Positions 24,044 through 33,273 of a stretch of 64,000 nucleotides of DNA are shown here, one piece after another. A model generated the notes under the pieces. The model had not been told where the DNA came from and did no database searches. It worked only from the letters and a program-made list of their open reading frames with translations. Both the position numbers and the translations under genes were made by a program. Source of the DNA: Streptomyces sp. NBC_01478 (GTDB taxonomy: Bacteria > Actinomycetota > Actinomycetes > Streptomycetales > Streptomycetaceae); assembly GCF_036227225.1 (NCBI RefSeq), contig NZ_CP109444.1, positions 11,017,501-11,081,500 on the forward strand. Direction: 5' to 3'. How positions within the stretch are numbered: the first letter of the stretch is position 1; every line of letters starts with the position of its first letter.

Positions 24044-25359
24044 CCGTCGACCCGGCCGGTGAGGCTGTCGTCCTCGATGACGTGGGCGTACCGCTTGCGG
24101 GCGGCCTCCAGCTTCGGCGGTATGTGCTCGCTGGGGAACAGACCCTCGGCCGGACGGCGGTTCTTCAGGAGCTGCTTGGCGATCGTGGTGCGGTGCACCT
24201 CGGTGGGGCCGTCGGCGAGCGCGAGGTTCGGCGCGGCCATCCACCATTTGGCGAGCGGGAGTTCGTTGGTGGTGCCGAGCGAGCCGTGCAGATGCAGGGC
24301 GCGCTGGATCACGTCGTGCAGCACCTTCGCCGTCTGCACCTTGCACATCGCGATCTGGGTGCGGGCCGCGCCGTGCGGCTGGGTGTCGATGATCCAGGCG
24401 GTGTGCAGCACCAGCAGCCGGAACTGCTGCAACTCCACCCAGGAGTCCGCGATGAACTGCTGCACCGCCTGCTTCTCGGCGAGAAGAGTGCCCTGAGTAC
24501 GCCGGGACACCGCACGCTCGCACATCATGTCGAAGGCGCGCGTGCACTTGCCGACCGTGCGCATCGCGTGATGCACCCGGCCCCCGCCGAGCCGGGCCTG
24601 GGCGACCTTGAAGCCCTCGCCGGGGCCGCCGAGCATGGCGTCGAGCGGGACCCGCACCTGGTCGTAGCGGATGTAGGCGTGGATGCCCTCGTCGAGGGAG
24701 TCGCGCTCGTCCATCGTGCCGACGTTGCGCTTGATCTCGATGCCGGGTGTCTCGGCCGGGACGATGAACATCGACATCCGGGCGTGCGGCGCGGCCTCGG
24801 GGTCGGTGACGGCCATGACGATGAGGAAGGCCGCGTACCGGGCGTTGGAGGAGAACCACTTCTCCCCGTCGATCACCCACTCGTCCCCGTCGCGCCGCGC
24901 CCGGCACACGAACTCCTTGGGATCGGCTCCCGCCTGCGGTTCCGTCATCGAGAAGGTGGAGACGATGTCCCCGTCGAGCAGGGGCTGGAGGTAGCGCGCC
25001 TTCTGTTCCCCGGTGCCGAACATGGCGAGGATCTCGGCGTTGCCGGTGTCCGGGGCCGCGGTGCCGAAGACGGTCGGGGCCCAGTAGGAGCGGCCGAGGA
25101 TCTCGTTGAGGTAGGCGAGCTTCACCTGGCCGTAGCCCGCTCCGCCGAGTTCGGCACCGAGATGGCAGGCCCACAGGCCCTGGGCCCGGACCTGTTCCTG
25201 GAGCGGCCTGAGGATCGCGCGTGCCTTCTCGTTGCGCGTGTCGTACGGGTCGCCGCCGTGCGGGAACAAGAGGTCGAGCGGCTCGACCTCCTCCCGGACG
25301 AAGGCCGCCGCCCAGTCCAGCTTGACCTGGAACTCGGGTTCGATCGAGAAGTCCAGCAT
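24040..25359 (-). CDS. Acyl-CoA dehydrogenase, ACAD10/11 (LvaC)-like
   Basis: 439 residues, longer than the other dehydrogenases here. FSMTEPQAGADPKEF and DGEKWFSSNARYAAFLIVM form the FAD/substrate core; HLHGSLGTTNELPLAKWW and LADGPTEVHRTTIAKQLLKN with the likely base Glu close the domain as in ACAD11-type enzymes. In ACAD10/11 and LvaC this domain acts on the phosphorylated 4-hydroxyacyl-CoA made by an APH kinase; such a kinase is encoded at 20765-21796. Its start is 42 bases from dyad S5. Co-translated with the SDR. Confidence 0.83.
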   Translation of the reverse strand: MLDFSIEPEFQVKLDWAAAFVREEVEPLDLLFPHGGDPYDTRNEKARAILRPLQEQVRAQGLWACHLGAELGGAGYGQVKLAYLNEILGRSYWAPTVFGTAAPDTGNAEILAMFGTGEQKARYLQPLLDGDIVSTFSMTEPQAGADPKEFVCRARRDGDEWVIDGEKWFSSNARYAAFLIVMAVTDPEAAPHARMSMFIVPAETPGIEIKRNVGTMDERDSLDEGIHAYIRYDQVRVPLDAMLGGPGEGFKVAQARLGGGRVHHAMRTVGKCTRAFDMMCERAVSRRTQGTLLAEKQAVQQFIADSWVELQQFRLLVLHTAWIIDTQPHGAARTQIAMCKVQTAKVLHDVIQRALHLHGSLGTTNELPLAKWWMAAPNLALADGPTEVHRTTIAKQLLKNRRPAEGLFPSEHIPPKLEAARKRYAHVIEDDSLTGRVDG

Positions 25360-25395
25360 CGGCCCTCCGGAAGGTGCGGGTCGGTCGGTGACAGC

Positions 25396-25418
25396 AAAAC
25401 AGTATACTTTTTAGCGAG
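25396..25418. promoter_or_regulatory. AGTATACT-family dyad S5
   Basis: AAAACAGTATACTTTTTAG with core AGTATACT at 25401-25408 and AAAA/TTTT flanks, followed by CGAGG as at S2. Between the divergent ACAD11-like gene and the long operon starting at 25472; the best-conserved member. Confidence 0.65.
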
Positions 25419-25471
25419 GTTCGGTCCATACTCGGAGTGCGTGACGGCAGATGAGTATGAGGAGTTGGTCG

Positions 25472-26704
25472 ATGCGCAGGCCGATGGAGGGCGTACGCGT
25501 TCTCGAAGTAGCCCAGTTCACCTTCGTCCCGGCGGCAGGGGCCGTGCTAGCCGACTGGGGCGCCGATGTGATCAAGATCGAACACGCCGAACGCGGCGAC
25601 GGGCAGAGGGGGTTGGTCAGAGTCCTCGGCTACGACGCCACCAGCAAGGGGTCGTCGTTCTTCCCGATCGTCGAGGGACCCAACCGGGGCAAACGCAGTG
25701 TCGGCCTCGCCCTGGAGAAGCCGTCGGCCCGCAAGGCGTTCGAGGAACTGGTCCGCCGCAGCGACGTGTTCCTCACGAACTTCCTGCCCGAGGCCCGCGC
25801 CAAGCTGCGCATCGACGTCGAGGACATCCGGGCGATCAACCCGGACATCATCTACGTACGGGGCAGCGGCTTCGGCCCGCGCGGCGACGAGGCCACCAAG
25901 GGCGGCTACGACAGCACGGCCTTCTGGGCGCGCGGCGGCAGCGCCGCCGGTGTCACACCGGCGGGCGCGGACCGGATGATCCGGATGCCCGCCGGCGCCT
26001 ACGGCGACTCGATGGGCGGCATGACGATCGCCGGCGGTATCGCCGCCGCCCTCTACTCCCGCGCGACGACCGGCGAACCCTCCGTGGTCGACGTGTCGTT
26101 GCTCGGGGTCGGCGCGTGGGCGACCCAGTTCACGGTCAACATGGCGCTGATGAACGGCGGACCGCTGCCGGTGAACGTCCAGCCCCGGCACGGCTCGCGC
26201 ACCAACCCGCTCATCGGGGCCTATCTGACCTCGGACGGACGCTGGATCGAACTGTCGATGCTCCAACCCGGCCGGTACTGGGCCGAGTTCTGCAAACTCG
26301 CAGGCCGCGGCGAACTCGCCACCGACGAACGCTTCGACAGCACCGAGAAGTTGATGGCCAACGCGGCACAGGCGGCCGGCATCGTCGCCGAACTCGTCGC
26401 GTCCCGCCCCTTCGCGGAGTGGGTCGAGATCCTCTCCCGGGGAGAGGGCCAGTGGTCGGCGGTGCAGAACGCCTGGGAGGTCGGCCAGGACCCCTCGCTG
26501 CGAGCCAACGGACTCATCGCCCCCGTCGTGGACGCCGACGGCGTGGACCGTGAACTCGTCGCCAGTCCCGTGCAGTTCGACGAGACCCCGGCCGACATCA
26601 CGCGGGCACCGCAGTTCGCGGAACACACCGACGAGGTCCTGCGCTCACTCGGTCTCTCCGACGAGGAGCTGATCGCGCTGAAGATCGACGGCGCGGCGAC
26701 ATGA
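25472..26704 (+). CDS. CaiB/BaiF (class III) CoA-transferase family protein
   Basis: 410 residues. EVAQFTFVPAAGAVLADWGADVIKIEH and NRGKRSVGL are hallmark N-terminal segments; Asp179 in GAYGDSMGG matches the catalytic Asp of formyl-CoA transferase. It would move CoA between acids or, if racemase-like, epimerise an acyl-CoA. ATG at 25472 has GAGGAG 7 bases upstream; two earlier in-frame ATGs lack this. First gene of a nine-gene operon to 35604. Confidence 0.83.
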   Translation: MRRPMEGVRVLEVAQFTFVPAAGAVLADWGADVIKIEHAERGDGQRGLVRVLGYDATSKGSSFFPIVEGPNRGKRSVGLALEKPSARKAFEELVRRSDVFLTNFLPEARAKLRIDVEDIRAINPDIIYVRGSGFGPRGDEATKGGYDSTAFWARGGSAAGVTPAGADRMIRMPAGAYGDSMGGMTIAGGIAAALYSRATTGEPSVVDVSLLGVGAWATQFTVNMALMNGGPLPVNVQPRHGSRTNPLIGAYLTSDGRWIELSMLQPGRYWAEFCKLAGRGELATDERFDSTEKLMANAAQAAGIVAELVASRPFAEWVEILSRGEGQWSAVQNAWEVGQDPSLRANGLIAPVVDADGVDRELVASPVQFDETPADITRAPQFAEHTDEVLRSLGLSDEELIALKIDGAAT

Positions 26705-26780
26705 CCGCCGTGGCAGACCTGACCGCCGTAGGAGATCCGGCCGCCGTGCGCATCCCGAACACCGTACGAGAGGAGCCGTG

Positions 26781-27980
26781 ATGAGCGCGACACTCGAACC
26801 CGACGGGACCCACCAGGGCGTCCCCGCCTACTACTTCGACAACCGGCTCGGCGGCCCGGTCCTCAGCCACCAGGAACGCTGGGACGAGATCGCCCGAACC
26901 CACTCCGGATTCCGCAGCACCATCGCGCGCGGATACTGGGTCGTCACCCAAGGTGCGGCCGTGCAGGAGGCGTTGCAGGACTGGCGGACCTTCTCCAACC
27001 AGTCCGTGACGGCGCTCGATCCGGACCCCAGGTTCCTGTGGATCCCGGAGATGCTCGACCCGCCCCAACACACCGCGTGGCGGCGCCTGTTGGGCAGCGC
27101 CTTCTCGCCCAAGACGGTCGCCGCCCGTGAACCGGAGATCCGGGAGGTCGCGTCCGGCCTGATCGACGGGCTGAAGGACAGCGGTTCCGCCGACGTCCTC
27201 GACACGTTCGCCCGCCGCTTCCCGACCCTGATCTTCATGCGTCTGATGGGGCTGCCCGAGGAGGATCTCCCGCAGTTCCTCGACTGGATCCACGACCTGC
27301 TGCATCTGTCCCACGGCGAAGACCCGCACGGCGAGCGGCAGTTGAGCGCGATGAACGCCGTGTCGGACTACTTCGAGCAGCAGATCGCGCTGCGCCGCGA
27401 GGCACCCCGCGACGACCTGCTGTCCCGCGCCATGACCTGGACGATCGACGACGAGCCGATCAGCGACCGGGACATGCACGCGTTCTGCATCCTGCTGTTC
27501 CAGGCCGGCTTCGACACGGTCCCGATCTCCATCGGCTGGGCCTTCTACCACTTCGCCACGCATCCGGAACAGCGCAGGGCGATCGTCGACGACCCGTCGC
27601 TGATCCCCACGGCGGTCGAGGAGATCCTCCGCGTCTACTCGTTCGTCGTCCCCGCCCGCAAGGCGACACGGGACGTCGAGATCGGCGGCTGCCCGGTCGG
27701 CGCGGGGGAGATGGTGATGCTCCCGCTCGCGGTCAGCAACCGCGACCCCGAGCGCTTCGAACGGCCCCTCGAAGTGGACCTGCGGCGCAAGGCCACCAAC
27801 CACATCGCGTTCGGTTCCGGCCCGCACCGCTGCCTCGGCTCCCACCTCGCCCGCCTCGAACTCAACGTGGCCGTCGAGGAATGGCACCGGCGCATCCCCG
27901 ACTACGGGATCACCCCCGGCCAGGACCTCGAACAGCACGGCAACATGTACGGCATCAAGCAGCTCCGGCTGGAGTGGTGA
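26781..27980 (+). CDS. Cytochrome P450
   Basis: 399 residues, soluble bacterial class I P450. I-helix FQAGFDTV (Asp-Thr present, next residue Val instead of the common Thr/Ser), ExxR in EEILRVYSF, heme loop FGSGPHRCLGSHLA with Cys351. A GTG three bases earlier is possible; AGGAG stands just upstream. Second in the catabolic operon; a ferredoxin suited to P450s is encoded at 47360 but no ferredoxin reductase is seen. Probably hydroxylates the substrate or an intermediate. Confidence 0.87.
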   Translation: MSATLEPDGTHQGVPAYYFDNRLGGPVLSHQERWDEIARTHSGFRSTIARGYWVVTQGAAVQEALQDWRTFSNQSVTALDPDPRFLWIPEMLDPPQHTAWRRLLGSAFSPKTVAAREPEIREVASGLIDGLKDSGSADVLDTFARRFPTLIFMRLMGLPEEDLPQFLDWIHDLLHLSHGEDPHGERQLSAMNAVSDYFEQQIALRREAPRDDLLSRAMTWTIDDEPISDRDMHAFCILLFQAGFDTVPISIGWAFYHFATHPEQRRAIVDDPSLIPTAVEEILRVYSFVVPARKATRDVEIGGCPVGAGEMVMLPLAVSNRDPERFERPLEVDLRRKATNHIAFGSGPHRCLGSHLARLELNVAVEEWHRRIPDYGITPGQDLEQHGNMYGIKQLRLEW

Positions 27981-27988
27981 GCGACGCC

Positions 27989-28462
27989 ATGACCTCACCG
28001 CTCAACCCAACAGACCTGTACCACACGGGAATTGTGGTCCCGGACGTCGAGGCGGGGAAGGCCTGGTTCACCCGGATCGCGGGTCACCGCTGGACCGAGA
28101 CCCAGGCCTACGACCTCACCGTGCGCCTGGCCGACGGCGAGCGCGTGCTCCCGCTGCGCTTCGCGTACTCGCTGGACGCCCCGCACCTCGAACTCGTGCA
28201 GGAGATCCCGGGCACGCCGTGGACCCCGTCCGGGCACCTGGCCACCCATCACCTCGGCTACTTCTGCGACGACCTGCCGACGACCTCCAAACGGCTGGAG
28301 GAGGCGGGCTTCCCGCTGGAGGCCTGCGCGATCGTCGACGGCTCCCCGTCGATCTTCGCCTACCACTTCGACCCGCACGGCGTACGCATCGAGATCGTCG
28401 ACCGCACCCGCATGCCGGCCTTCGACGCCTACCTCCGCTCCAAGGCACCGACGTGGCACTGA
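27989..28462 (+). CDS. VOC (glyoxalase/extradiol-fold) protein
   Basis: 157 residues, single glyoxalase_4-like unit with HTGIVVPDVEAG, HHLGYFCDDL and YHFDPHGVRIEIVD. His near the N-terminus and Glu near the C-terminus fit metal ligands. The size suggests a single-domain isomerase, epimerase or lyase rather than a dioxygenase. The start is uncertain: a GTG at 27977 overlaps the P450 stop (GTGA) and is equally possible. The last 10 bases overlap the next gene. Confidence 0.72.
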   Translation: MTSPLNPTDLYHTGIVVPDVEAGKAWFTRIAGHRWTETQAYDLTVRLADGERVLPLRFAYSLDAPHLELVQEIPGTPWTPSGHLATHHLGYFCDDLPTTSKRLEEAGFPLEACAIVDGSPSIFAYHFDPHGVRIEIVDRTRMPAFDAYLRSKAPTWH

Positions 28463-29592
28463 CGTTCACCGAGGAGCAGGAGGAACTCCGTACGACGCTA
28501 CGGCGCTTCCTCGCCGACAAGGCGCCGAGCGCGGCCGTACGCCGCGCGATGGACTCCGCCGAAGGCCACGATCCCCGGTTGTGGCGGCAGATGGCCGACC
28601 AACTCGGCCTGCACGGCCTCGCGTTGCCGGAGGCGTACGGCGGATCCGGCGGCGGGCCGGTCGAGTTGGGGATCGTACTGGAGGAGATGGGACGGGTGCT
28701 GCTGCCGTCGCCGTACTTCGCGACCGTCGCGCTCGCCGGCCAGGCCCTCACGGCCTCCGGCGACGAGGCGGCGCAGGCGCGCTGGCTGCCCGCGATCGCC
28801 GACGGCTCGCTGACGGCCACGCTGGCGCTCGCCGAGACGGGCGGCTCATGGGAGTTGGCGGACGTCGAGGCGTCGGCCGCGAACGGGACGGTGTCCGGCA
28901 CCAAGATGTTCGTCGTCGACGGACACACCGCCGACCTGATCCTCGTAGTGGCCCGTACCGGCACGGGACTTGGGCTCTTCGCCGTCGACGGTGACGCTCC
29001 CGGGGTGACCCGCACCCGGCTGGAGACCCTCGACCCGACCCGGCGGCTGGCCCGCGTCGACTTCGACGGCGCGCCCGCACTGCGGGTCGGCCCGGACGGG
29101 GACGCCTCGGCGTATCTGCGCACCGTGCTCGACCTCGTGGCCGTGGCGCTCGCGGCCGAACAGGTCGGCGGGGCACAGGCCTGTCTCGACACGGCCGTGG
29201 CGTACGCGAAGGTGCGCGTGCAGTTCGGGCGTCCCATCGGCTCCTTCCAGGCGGTCAAGCACAAGTGCGCCGACCTGCTCGTGCGGATCGAGGGTGCCCG
29301 GTCGGCGGCCTACCACGCGACGGCCGTGGCCGCCGATTCCCCGCCCGAACTGCCGTTGTCCACCGAGCAGTTGGCGCCCGCCGAACTGCCGGTGTCCGCA
29401 GCCCTGGCCGCGGCCTGCTGCGCGGACGCCTTCACCCACGCGGCCAAGGAGAACATCCAGCTCCACGGCGGCATCGGCTACACGTGGGAGCACGACGCGC
29501 AGCTCTATCTGAAGCGCGCGAAGTCGTCGGAGCAGTTGTTCGGGGGCCCGGCGACGTACCGGACCCGGTTGGCCGACCTGGTCGGAATCTGA
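28453..29592 (+). CDS. Acyl-CoA dehydrogenase, small non-catalytic (FadE28/beta)-type subunit
   Basis: 379 residues beginning LTFTEEQEELRTTLRRFL. LPEAYGGSGGGPVELG, QFGRPIGSFQAVKHKCADL and HGGIGYTWEHDAQLYLKRA are present, but like the protein at 11492-12616 it lacks the GGTxE catalytic loop near the C-terminus, ending LFGGPATYRTRL. I infer it partners with one of the larger catalytic subunits (37018-38217 or 41950-43137). The GTG at 28453 lies inside the end of the VOC gene, so translation is coupled. Confidence 0.8.
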   Translation: MALTFTEEQEELRTTLRRFLADKAPSAAVRRAMDSAEGHDPRLWRQMADQLGLHGLALPEAYGGSGGGPVELGIVLEEMGRVLLPSPYFATVALAGQALTASGDEAAQARWLPAIADGSLTATLALAETGGSWELADVEASAANGTVSGTKMFVVDGHTADLILVVARTGTGLGLFAVDGDAPGVTRTRLETLDPTRRLARVDFDGAPALRVGPDGDASAYLRTVLDLVAVALAAEQVGGAQACLDTAVAYAKVRVQFGRPIGSFQAVKHKCADLLVRIEGARSAAYHATAVAADSPPELPLSTEQLAPAELPVSAALAAACCADAFTHAAKENIQLHGGIGYTWEHDAQLYLKRAKSSEQLFGGPATYRTRLADLVGI

Positions 29593-29621
29593 GACCGACG
29601 TCCTGTCGAAAGGCTGATCAC

Positions 29622-31118
29622 GTGGGAATTCGCGACCGCCTGTCCCGCCTGCTGGCCGAAGCGCCGGCGGCTGCCGAGGCGATCGAGTACGACCGGAGCT
29701 GGTGGACCTGGGGGCAGGTCCAGCGGACCGCGCGGGGACTGGGCGAGGCACTCGACGCGCTGGGCCTGCCCGTCGGCGCCCGCGTCGGGGTCGTCCTGGA
29801 GAACCGGCCCGAACACGTCGCCGTGGTCGCCGCCGTGATCGCCTCCGGGCGCTGTCTGGTCATGCTCAGCCCACTCCAGCCCGCCGCCCGGCTCGCCGCC
29901 GACCTCGCCCGCTGCACACCGCCCGTCGTCGTGTCCGGAGCCGAAGTCCTCGCCCGCGAGGGCGTGTTGGACGCCGTGACCGCACAGGGCGCCGCCCTTG
30001 AGCTGGACACCGACGGGTCGCTACGACCCGCGGGCGGCACGGCACCCGCCGAGGCACCGACCCGCCCGGGCATCGCCGTGGAGATGCTCACCTCCGGCAC
30101 CACCGGACCCCCGAAACGCGTCCACCTGCGCATCGGCCAACTCGACCAGGCCCTCGTCTCCGGCGGCCAGACCCGGAAGGACGACCGGCTCCTGTCGGAA
30201 TCGGCGTCCCTCGTGGCCGCACCGCTCGTCCACATCGGCGGCCTGTGGCGGGCGCTGGCCTGCCTCGCCACCGGCCGCCGCATGCTCCTCATGCCGAGAT
30301 TCGCCGTCGACCCCTGGGTGAGCGCGGTCGAACGCCACCGACTCCGCGCGGCGAGCCTGGTCCCGGCCGCGATACGCGCCGTACTCGACGCGAACGTCCC
30401 GAAGGAACGCCTCGCCACCCTCCAGGTCGTCACCTCCGGCACGGCACCCTGCCCGCCGGAACTCGCCGACGCCTTCTTCCGCACGTACGGCATCCCCGTC
30501 CTGATGACCTATGGCGCAACGGAGTTCGCCGGGGCCGTCGCCGGCTGGACCCTCGCGCTGCACGACCACTGGTGGCAGCGCAAGGCCGGCAGCGCCGGAC
30601 GCGCCTTCGCGGGCGTGGAGTTGAGGGTGACCGGCGACGACGGCGGCGAACTGCCGGTCGGCCGGACCGGTCGGCTCGAAGTGCGGACCGAGCAGAGCAC
30701 CCACGGCGGCCGGACCTGGGTGAAGACCAGCGATCTGGCCCGGATCGACGCCGACCGGTTCGTGTGGATCGAGGGCCGCGCCGACGACGCCATCATCCGC
30801 GGCGGCTTCAAAGTGCAGCCGGAGACCGTCAAACGGATCCTGGAGACCCACCCGGCCGTACGCGAGGCCGCCGTCGCCGGACTGCCGGACCCACGGCTCG
30901 GTGAAGTACCGGTCGCGGCAGTCGAGTCGGAGCCGGGGCGGCCCGTACCGGACGCGGCCGAACTCACCGCCCTGTGCCGTACCCACCTCATGCCGTACGA
31001 GGTGCCCGCCCACATCGTCGTCGTCGACGAACTGCCCCGCACCCCGTCGAGCAAGGTGAGCCGCGTCGAACTGCTCGACCTCGTACGGGCCCGGCTCGCC
31101 GAGCACACCAAGGCATGA
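29622..31118 (+). CDS. AMP-forming acyl-CoA synthetase/ligase
   Basis: 498-residue ANL enzyme. MLTSGTTGPPKRVHLR is the P-loop, MTYGATEFAG the A5 motif, TSDLARIDADRFVWIEGRADD the A7-A8 region, and TPSSKVSRVEL carries the C-terminal Lys. The N-terminus is shorter than usual. GTG at 29622 has AAAGG 8 bases upstream; the frame continues open upstream as a shadow of the dehydrogenase gene. It activates a carboxylic acid for the beta-oxidation enzymes of the same operon. Confidence 0.85.
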   Translation: MGIRDRLSRLLAEAPAAAEAIEYDRSWWTWGQVQRTARGLGEALDALGLPVGARVGVVLENRPEHVAVVAAVIASGRCLVMLSPLQPAARLAADLARCTPPVVVSGAEVLAREGVLDAVTAQGAALELDTDGSLRPAGGTAPAEAPTRPGIAVEMLTSGTTGPPKRVHLRIGQLDQALVSGGQTRKDDRLLSESASLVAAPLVHIGGLWRALACLATGRRMLLMPRFAVDPWVSAVERHRLRAASLVPAAIRAVLDANVPKERLATLQVVTSGTAPCPPELADAFFRTYGIPVLMTYGATEFAGAVAGWTLALHDHWWQRKAGSAGRAFAGVELRVTGDDGGELPVGRTGRLEVRTEQSTHGGRTWVKTSDLARIDADRFVWIEGRADDAIIRGGFKVQPETVKRILETHPAVREAAVAGLPDPRLGEVPVAAVESEPGRPVPDAAELTALCRTHLMPYEVPAHIVVVDELPRTPSSKVSRVELLDLVRARLAEHTKA

Positions 31119-31172
31119 GTGTCCCGAAGCGTCACAAGGAGTAACCGCGGTGTCCAGCAAGGAGGTTGACCG

Positions 31173-32423
31173 GTGAGCGATACCGAGGAGAAGGCCGCCG
31201 AGCGGTTCGGCGTGCTGACGGACGAGGCGGTCGAACGCTCCCGGCGCCGGCTCGGCGTCCCCCAGCCGCAGCGCAACCCGCCGCACAACTACGAGGTCAC
31301 CTGGGACGGTTCACGCCACTTCGCCTACGGCTACGGCGACGCCAACCCGCTCTACTGCGACCCCGAGTACGCGGCGAAGACCCGCTGGGGCTCGCTCGTC
31401 GCACCGCCGACCTTCCTCTACACGATGGGCGAGGACGCGGCCCCGACCCCGGACCCCGAGACGAAGGCCCTGCTCAAGGGGGACCCCTTCGCCGGTCTCG
31501 GTTCCTACCAGGCGGTGATGGAGTTCGAGTGGTGGCGACCCCTTCAACTGGGCGACCGCTGCCGGGTGTTGCAGACCCAGGTCGGGGTTCAGCTCAAGCA
31601 GAGCAGTTTCGGCGGGCGTACCGCACATGTCGTCCGCGACTACCTCTACGCCAACGGACGCGGCGAGATGCACGCCCTGCGCCGCGGCACCTGGATCAAC
31701 GCCGAACGGCACACCTCGAAGAAGCGGGCCAAGGAGGCGCTGGAACAGCAGCCGTACTCGGCCGAGCAACTCGCCGAGATCGACGCGGCGTACGCGGCCG
31801 AGACCCGGCGCGGCGCCGAACCCCGCCACTGGGAGGACGTCGAGATCGGCGAGGAACTGCAACCCCGCGTGAAGGGCCCGCTGACCACCACGGACGTGGT
31901 CGTCTGGCACCTCGGCTGGGGCATGCAGCTCACCCCGCCCGGCGCCTTCGGGATCGCGGCGGCCGTACGGCGCAAGGCCCCCGGCCTCTATCCGCCCAAC
32001 CGCCTGGGCGTCCCGGACACCGTGCAACGCCTGCACTGGGAGCCCGAACGGGCCCGGGAACTCGGCCTGCCGGGCCCCTACGACTACGGCGGTATGCGCG
32101 AGACCTGGCTCTGCCATCTCCTCACCGACTGGATCGGCGACGACGGCTGGCTGTGGAAACTCCGCTGCGAACACCGCAAGTTCAACTACCACGGCGACAC
32201 CACCTGGGTGCGCGGCAGGGTCGTCGACAAGCAGCAGGTGGACGGGCGGAACGAGGTGCACATCGAGGTGCGCTGCGAGAACCAGCGCGGCGAAGTCACC
32301 ACACCCGGCACGGCAGTTGTGCTCCTGCCGACCAGGGAGCGGGCCGTCGAACTTCCCTTGCCGCCCGCCCCGGACCTGGACGGCATGGTCGCCCACGAAC
32401 TTGAGCGGTTCGCGGTCAAGTGA
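31173..32423 (+). CDS. MaoC/FAS1-like dehydratase, fused double hot-dog
   Basis: 416 residues. N-terminal FAS1-like dehydratase hot-dog with GYGDANPLYCDPEYA and LVAPPTFLYT, then a second hot-dog region from about residue 215 (DVEIGEELQPRVKGPLTTTD). In steroid catabolism the MaoC hydratase ChsH1-ChsH2 is a heterodimer; here both halves lie in one chain. It would hydrate an enoyl-CoA. AAGGAGG at 31159-31165 supports GTG 31173. The canonical His of the hydratase motif is replaced by Tyr in NPLY, which is common in this subgroup. Confidence 0.8.
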   Translation: MSDTEEKAAERFGVLTDEAVERSRRRLGVPQPQRNPPHNYEVTWDGSRHFAYGYGDANPLYCDPEYAAKTRWGSLVAPPTFLYTMGEDAAPTPDPETKALLKGDPFAGLGSYQAVMEFEWWRPLQLGDRCRVLQTQVGVQLKQSSFGGRTAHVVRDYLYANGRGEMHALRRGTWINAERHTSKKRAKEALEQQPYSAEQLAEIDAAYAAETRRGAEPRHWEDVEIGEELQPRVKGPLTTTDVVVWHLGWGMQLTPPGAFGIAAAVRRKAPGLYPPNRLGVPDTVQRLHWEPERARELGLPGPYDYGGMRETWLCHLLTDWIGDDGWLWKLRCEHRKFNYHGDTTWVRGRVVDKQQVDGRNEVHIEVRCENQRGEVTTPGTAVVLLPTRERAVELPLPPAPDLDGMVAHELERFAVK

Positions 32424-32456
32424 ACGGCAATCGAGAACGAGAATTCAGGAGGCAGG

Positions 32457-33221
32457 ATGTCGGACGAGGTGCTGGTGGAGCGCCGAGGAGCGGTCCAGGT
32501 CATCACGATCAACCGTCCCGCGGTGAAGAACGCGCTCGACGCGGGGGTGGCCGCCGGAGTCGCCGCCGCCGTGGACGAGCTGGACGAGTCGGACGAGCTG
32601 CGGGTCGGCGTGCTCACCGGGGCGGGCGGCACGTTCTCGGCGGGCATGGACCTCAAGGCCTGGCTGCACGGCGAGAGTCCCGCGATCGAAGGCCGCGGAC
32701 TGTGCGGGATCACGATCACCCCGCCGCGCAAGCCACTGATCGCCGCGGTCGAGGGCTGGGCGCTGGCCGGCGGCTTCGAGCTGCTGCTCGCCTGCGATCT
32801 CGTCGTGGCGTCCCGCACGGCGCGGGTCGGGGTGCCTGAGGTGAAGCGGTCCCTGGTCGCCCGGGCCGGCGCGGCACTGCGACTACCCCAACGAGTCCCG
32901 TACGCCATCGCGTTGGAACTGCTGCTGACCGGCGAACCCATCACCGCCGAACGCGCGGCCGAGGTCGGACTGGTCAACCGGCTCACCGACGAGGGCGGCG
33001 CGCTCGCCGGCGCGCTGGAACTCGCCACGACCATCGCGGCGAACGGCCCCCTCGCCGTCGCCGCCACCAAGCAGATCGCGCAGTCCGCCGCCGACTGGAC
33101 GCTGGAGGAGGGCTGGACCCGGCAGGCCGAGATCGCGTCGCCGGTGTTCTCGTCCGAGGACGCGCGGGAAGGGGCCGCCGCCTTCGCCGAGAAGCGGCCG
33201 CCGGTCTGGAAGGGACGCTGA
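32457..33221 (+). CDS. Enoyl-CoA hydratase
   Basis: 254-residue crotonase. ITINRPAVKNALDAGV, GAGGTFSAGMDLKAW and EGWALAGGFELLLACDLV form the CoA and oxyanion sites; VGVPEVKRSL carries the PEV Glu that is missing in the protein at 18009-18782. GGAGG precedes the ATG. Likely hydrates trans-2-enoyl-CoA in the operon pathway. Confidence 0.85.
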   Translation: MSDEVLVERRGAVQVITINRPAVKNALDAGVAAGVAAAVDELDESDELRVGVLTGAGGTFSAGMDLKAWLHGESPAIEGRGLCGITITPPRKPLIAAVEGWALAGGFELLLACDLVVASRTARVGVPEVKRSLVARAGAALRLPQRVPYAIALELLLTGEPITAERAAEVGLVNRLTDEGGALAGALELATTIAANGPLAVAATKQIAQSAADWTLEEGWTRQAEIASPVFSSEDAREGAAAFAEKRPPVWKGR

Positions 33222-33273
33222 CAGCGTCGTAGAACCGTCGGGATCCTCAAGTCAGGCTGCACGGGAGGGTGTT

